Shown: positions 4,862 through 5,649 of the stretch, one piece after another | How positions within the stretch are numbered: position 1 is the first letter of the stretch | Layout: the number at the start of each line of letters is the position of its first letter | Assembly (NCBI GenBank): GCA_028293225.1 | Contig: JAQGPE010000782.1 | Coordinates: 1 to 5,649, forward strand | Direction of reading: 5' to 3' | From: Akkermansiaceae bacterium | Lineage (GTDB): Bacteria; Verrucomicrobiota; Verrucomicrobiia; Verrucomicrobiales; Akkermansiaceae | Length of the DNA: 5,649 nucleotides | Made by a program: the position numbers and the translations under genes | The notes under the pieces: generated by a model | The model's database searches: none | What the model was told of the DNA's origin: nothing | The model's input: the letters and a program-made list of their open reading frames with translations, nothing else

Positions 4862-5649
4862 ATGCTCTTCAACAGCTACACCTTCCTGCTGGTCTTCCTG
4901 CCTCTGGCGGTGCTCGGCTTCCAGCTTCTCCGCCACGCTCCCAGGGCCGCCGCCTTCGCCTGGCTCGTCGCCGCCAGTCTGTTCTTCTACGGCTACTGGA
5001 ACCCCATCTATCTGCCGCTGGTCATCGGCGCCTGCACGGTCAATTTCTTCCTCGGCGAATACCTGTCGCGCCACCAGGGCACCCAGCGCGCGAAATGGGT
5101 CCTGGCCGGCGGCGTCACCGCCAACCTGCTGCTGCTCGGCTACTACAAGTACACCGGCTTCCTGCAGGTGGTCATCGGCGAGGTCACCGGCACGACTCCG
5201 GACTGGGCCAAGGTGGTGCTGCCGCTGGGAATCTCCTTCTTCACCTTCCAGAAGATCGCCTACCTGGTCGACGCCTCGCGCGGCAGGACCAAGGAGTATC
5301 GCTTTCTCGATTTCCTGCTGTTCGTGTTCTTCTTCCCGCAGTTGATCGCCGGACCGATCGTCCATCACGGCGAGATCATGCCGCAGTTCCGCAAGAAGTT
5401 CCCGTGGGGGACCTTCAAGCGCGACTTCGCGATCGGGCTCGGGATCCTGGCGCTGGGGCTCTTTAAAAAGGTGGTCGTCGCTGACCGTCTTTCATCGATC
5501 GCCTCGCCGCTGTTCGACCTGGCCGGCAGCGGCTCGCGGCATCTGACCATGGCGGAGGCCTGGACCGCGGCGGTGTCGTATTCGCTGCAGCTCTACTTCG
5601 ACTTCTCCGGCTACACCGACATGGCGATCGGCGCGGCGCGCTTCTTCGG
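4862..5649 (+). CDS. AlgI-like MBOAT family O-acyltransferase (5' part, runs off window)
   Basis: The frame is open from ATG 4862 to the window edge: 262 codons plus two bases. The start MLFNSYTFLLVFLPLAVLGF is typical of the AlgI/DltB-like MBOAT family. Later family signatures are FYGYWNP (42-48), PLGISFFTFQKIAYLVD (121-137), FFPQLIAGPIV (157-167) with MPQF (173-176), and YFDFSGYTDMAIGAARFF (245-262). Hydrophobic membrane segments lie at about 4-22, 33-45, 50-64, 80-94, 117-135, 150-166, 190-206 and 232-248. AlgI proteins are around 500 residues, so roughly half is present. The conserved catalytic histidine (in the later WHG motif) would lie beyond the window. Family role: transfer of acyl, usually acetyl, groups across or at the cytoplasmic membrane to an exopolysaccharide or other envelope acceptor, often with an AlgJ/AlgX-like SGNH partner encoded next door. 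The acceptor is unknown here, so algI is not assigned. The overlapping frame starting at ATG 4804 is a shadow. Confidence 0.92.
   Translation, partial: MLFNSYTFLLVFLPLAVLGFQLLRHAPRAAAFAWLVAASLFFYGYWNPIYLPLVIGACTVNFFLGEYLSRHQGTQRAKWVLAGGVTANLLLLGYYKYTGFLQVVIGEVTGTTPDWAKVVLPLGISFFTFQKIAYLVDASRGRTKEYRFLDFLLFVFFFPQLIAGPIVHHGEIMPQFRKKFPWGTFKRDFAIGLGILALGLFKKVVVADRLSSIASPLFDLAGSGSRHLTMAEAWTAAVSYSLQLYFDFSGYTDMAIGAARFF

Noticed and set aside
4564..5466. + strand 300-codon frame overlapping the RCC1 end, the repeat and the MBOAT gene
   Set aside because: Arg/Pro/Ala-rich shadow; the MBOAT motifs are in a different frame beginning at ATG 4862.
191..5649. A single multi-gene novel system joining transglutaminase, RCC1 protein and MBOAT enzyme
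   Set aside because: The genes are separated by 841 and 209 nt of mostly repetitive spacer, with no coupling and no known functional link; co-location alone is weak evidence.

Overview
This 5.6-kb window is GC-rich with strongly G/C-biased third codon positions. It is most consistent with a member of the Verrucomicrobiota, of the Luteolibacter/Haloferula/Verrucomicrobiaceae type. The evidence is indirect. The secreted RCC1 protein ends in a domain with a 'W-x4-FG ... DPDHDGLSNLLE ... SADLITW' pattern that I associate with secreted proteins of that phylum. The spacers also hold families of short palindromic and heptameric repeats that I recall from such genomes. No rRNA, tRNA or marker gene is present to settle the taxonomy.

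Layout, all on the + strand: (1) the last 15 codons of an upstream gene, ending at 50. (2) A 140-nt spacer with two runs of CAC-initiated heptamers. (3) A TgpA-like membrane transglutaminase, 191-2290, with a visible Cys/His/Asp triad. (4) An 841-nt spacer, 2291-3131, made mostly of repeats: hairpins and a duplicated 21-mer (about 2335-2561), a 94-bp palindromic element (2568-2661), and a degenerate ~98-bp tandem array carrying six CTCACCCA boxes on a strongly C-over-G skewed strand (2717-2987). (5) A secreted RCC1-repeat protein, 3132-4652, predicted to form a seven-bladed beta-propeller. (6) A second copy of the palindromic element, in the same orientation, starting 7 nt after the RCC1 stop codon (4659-4782). 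(7) The first 262 codons of an AlgI-like MBOAT O-acyltransferase, 4862 to the window edge.

The three genes appear to be separate transcription units that share a cell-envelope or exported setting: a periplasm-facing transglutaminase, a secreted propeller protein and a membrane acyltransferase. Nothing shows that they form one pathway. No convincing Shine-Dalgarno sequence or sigma-70 promoter was found in front of any of them.

I see no clear new defence or mobile system. The observations most worth checking are in the spacers: the CTCACCCA array, the direct palindromic elements bracketing the RCC1 gene together with that array, and the heptamer array before the transglutaminase gene.
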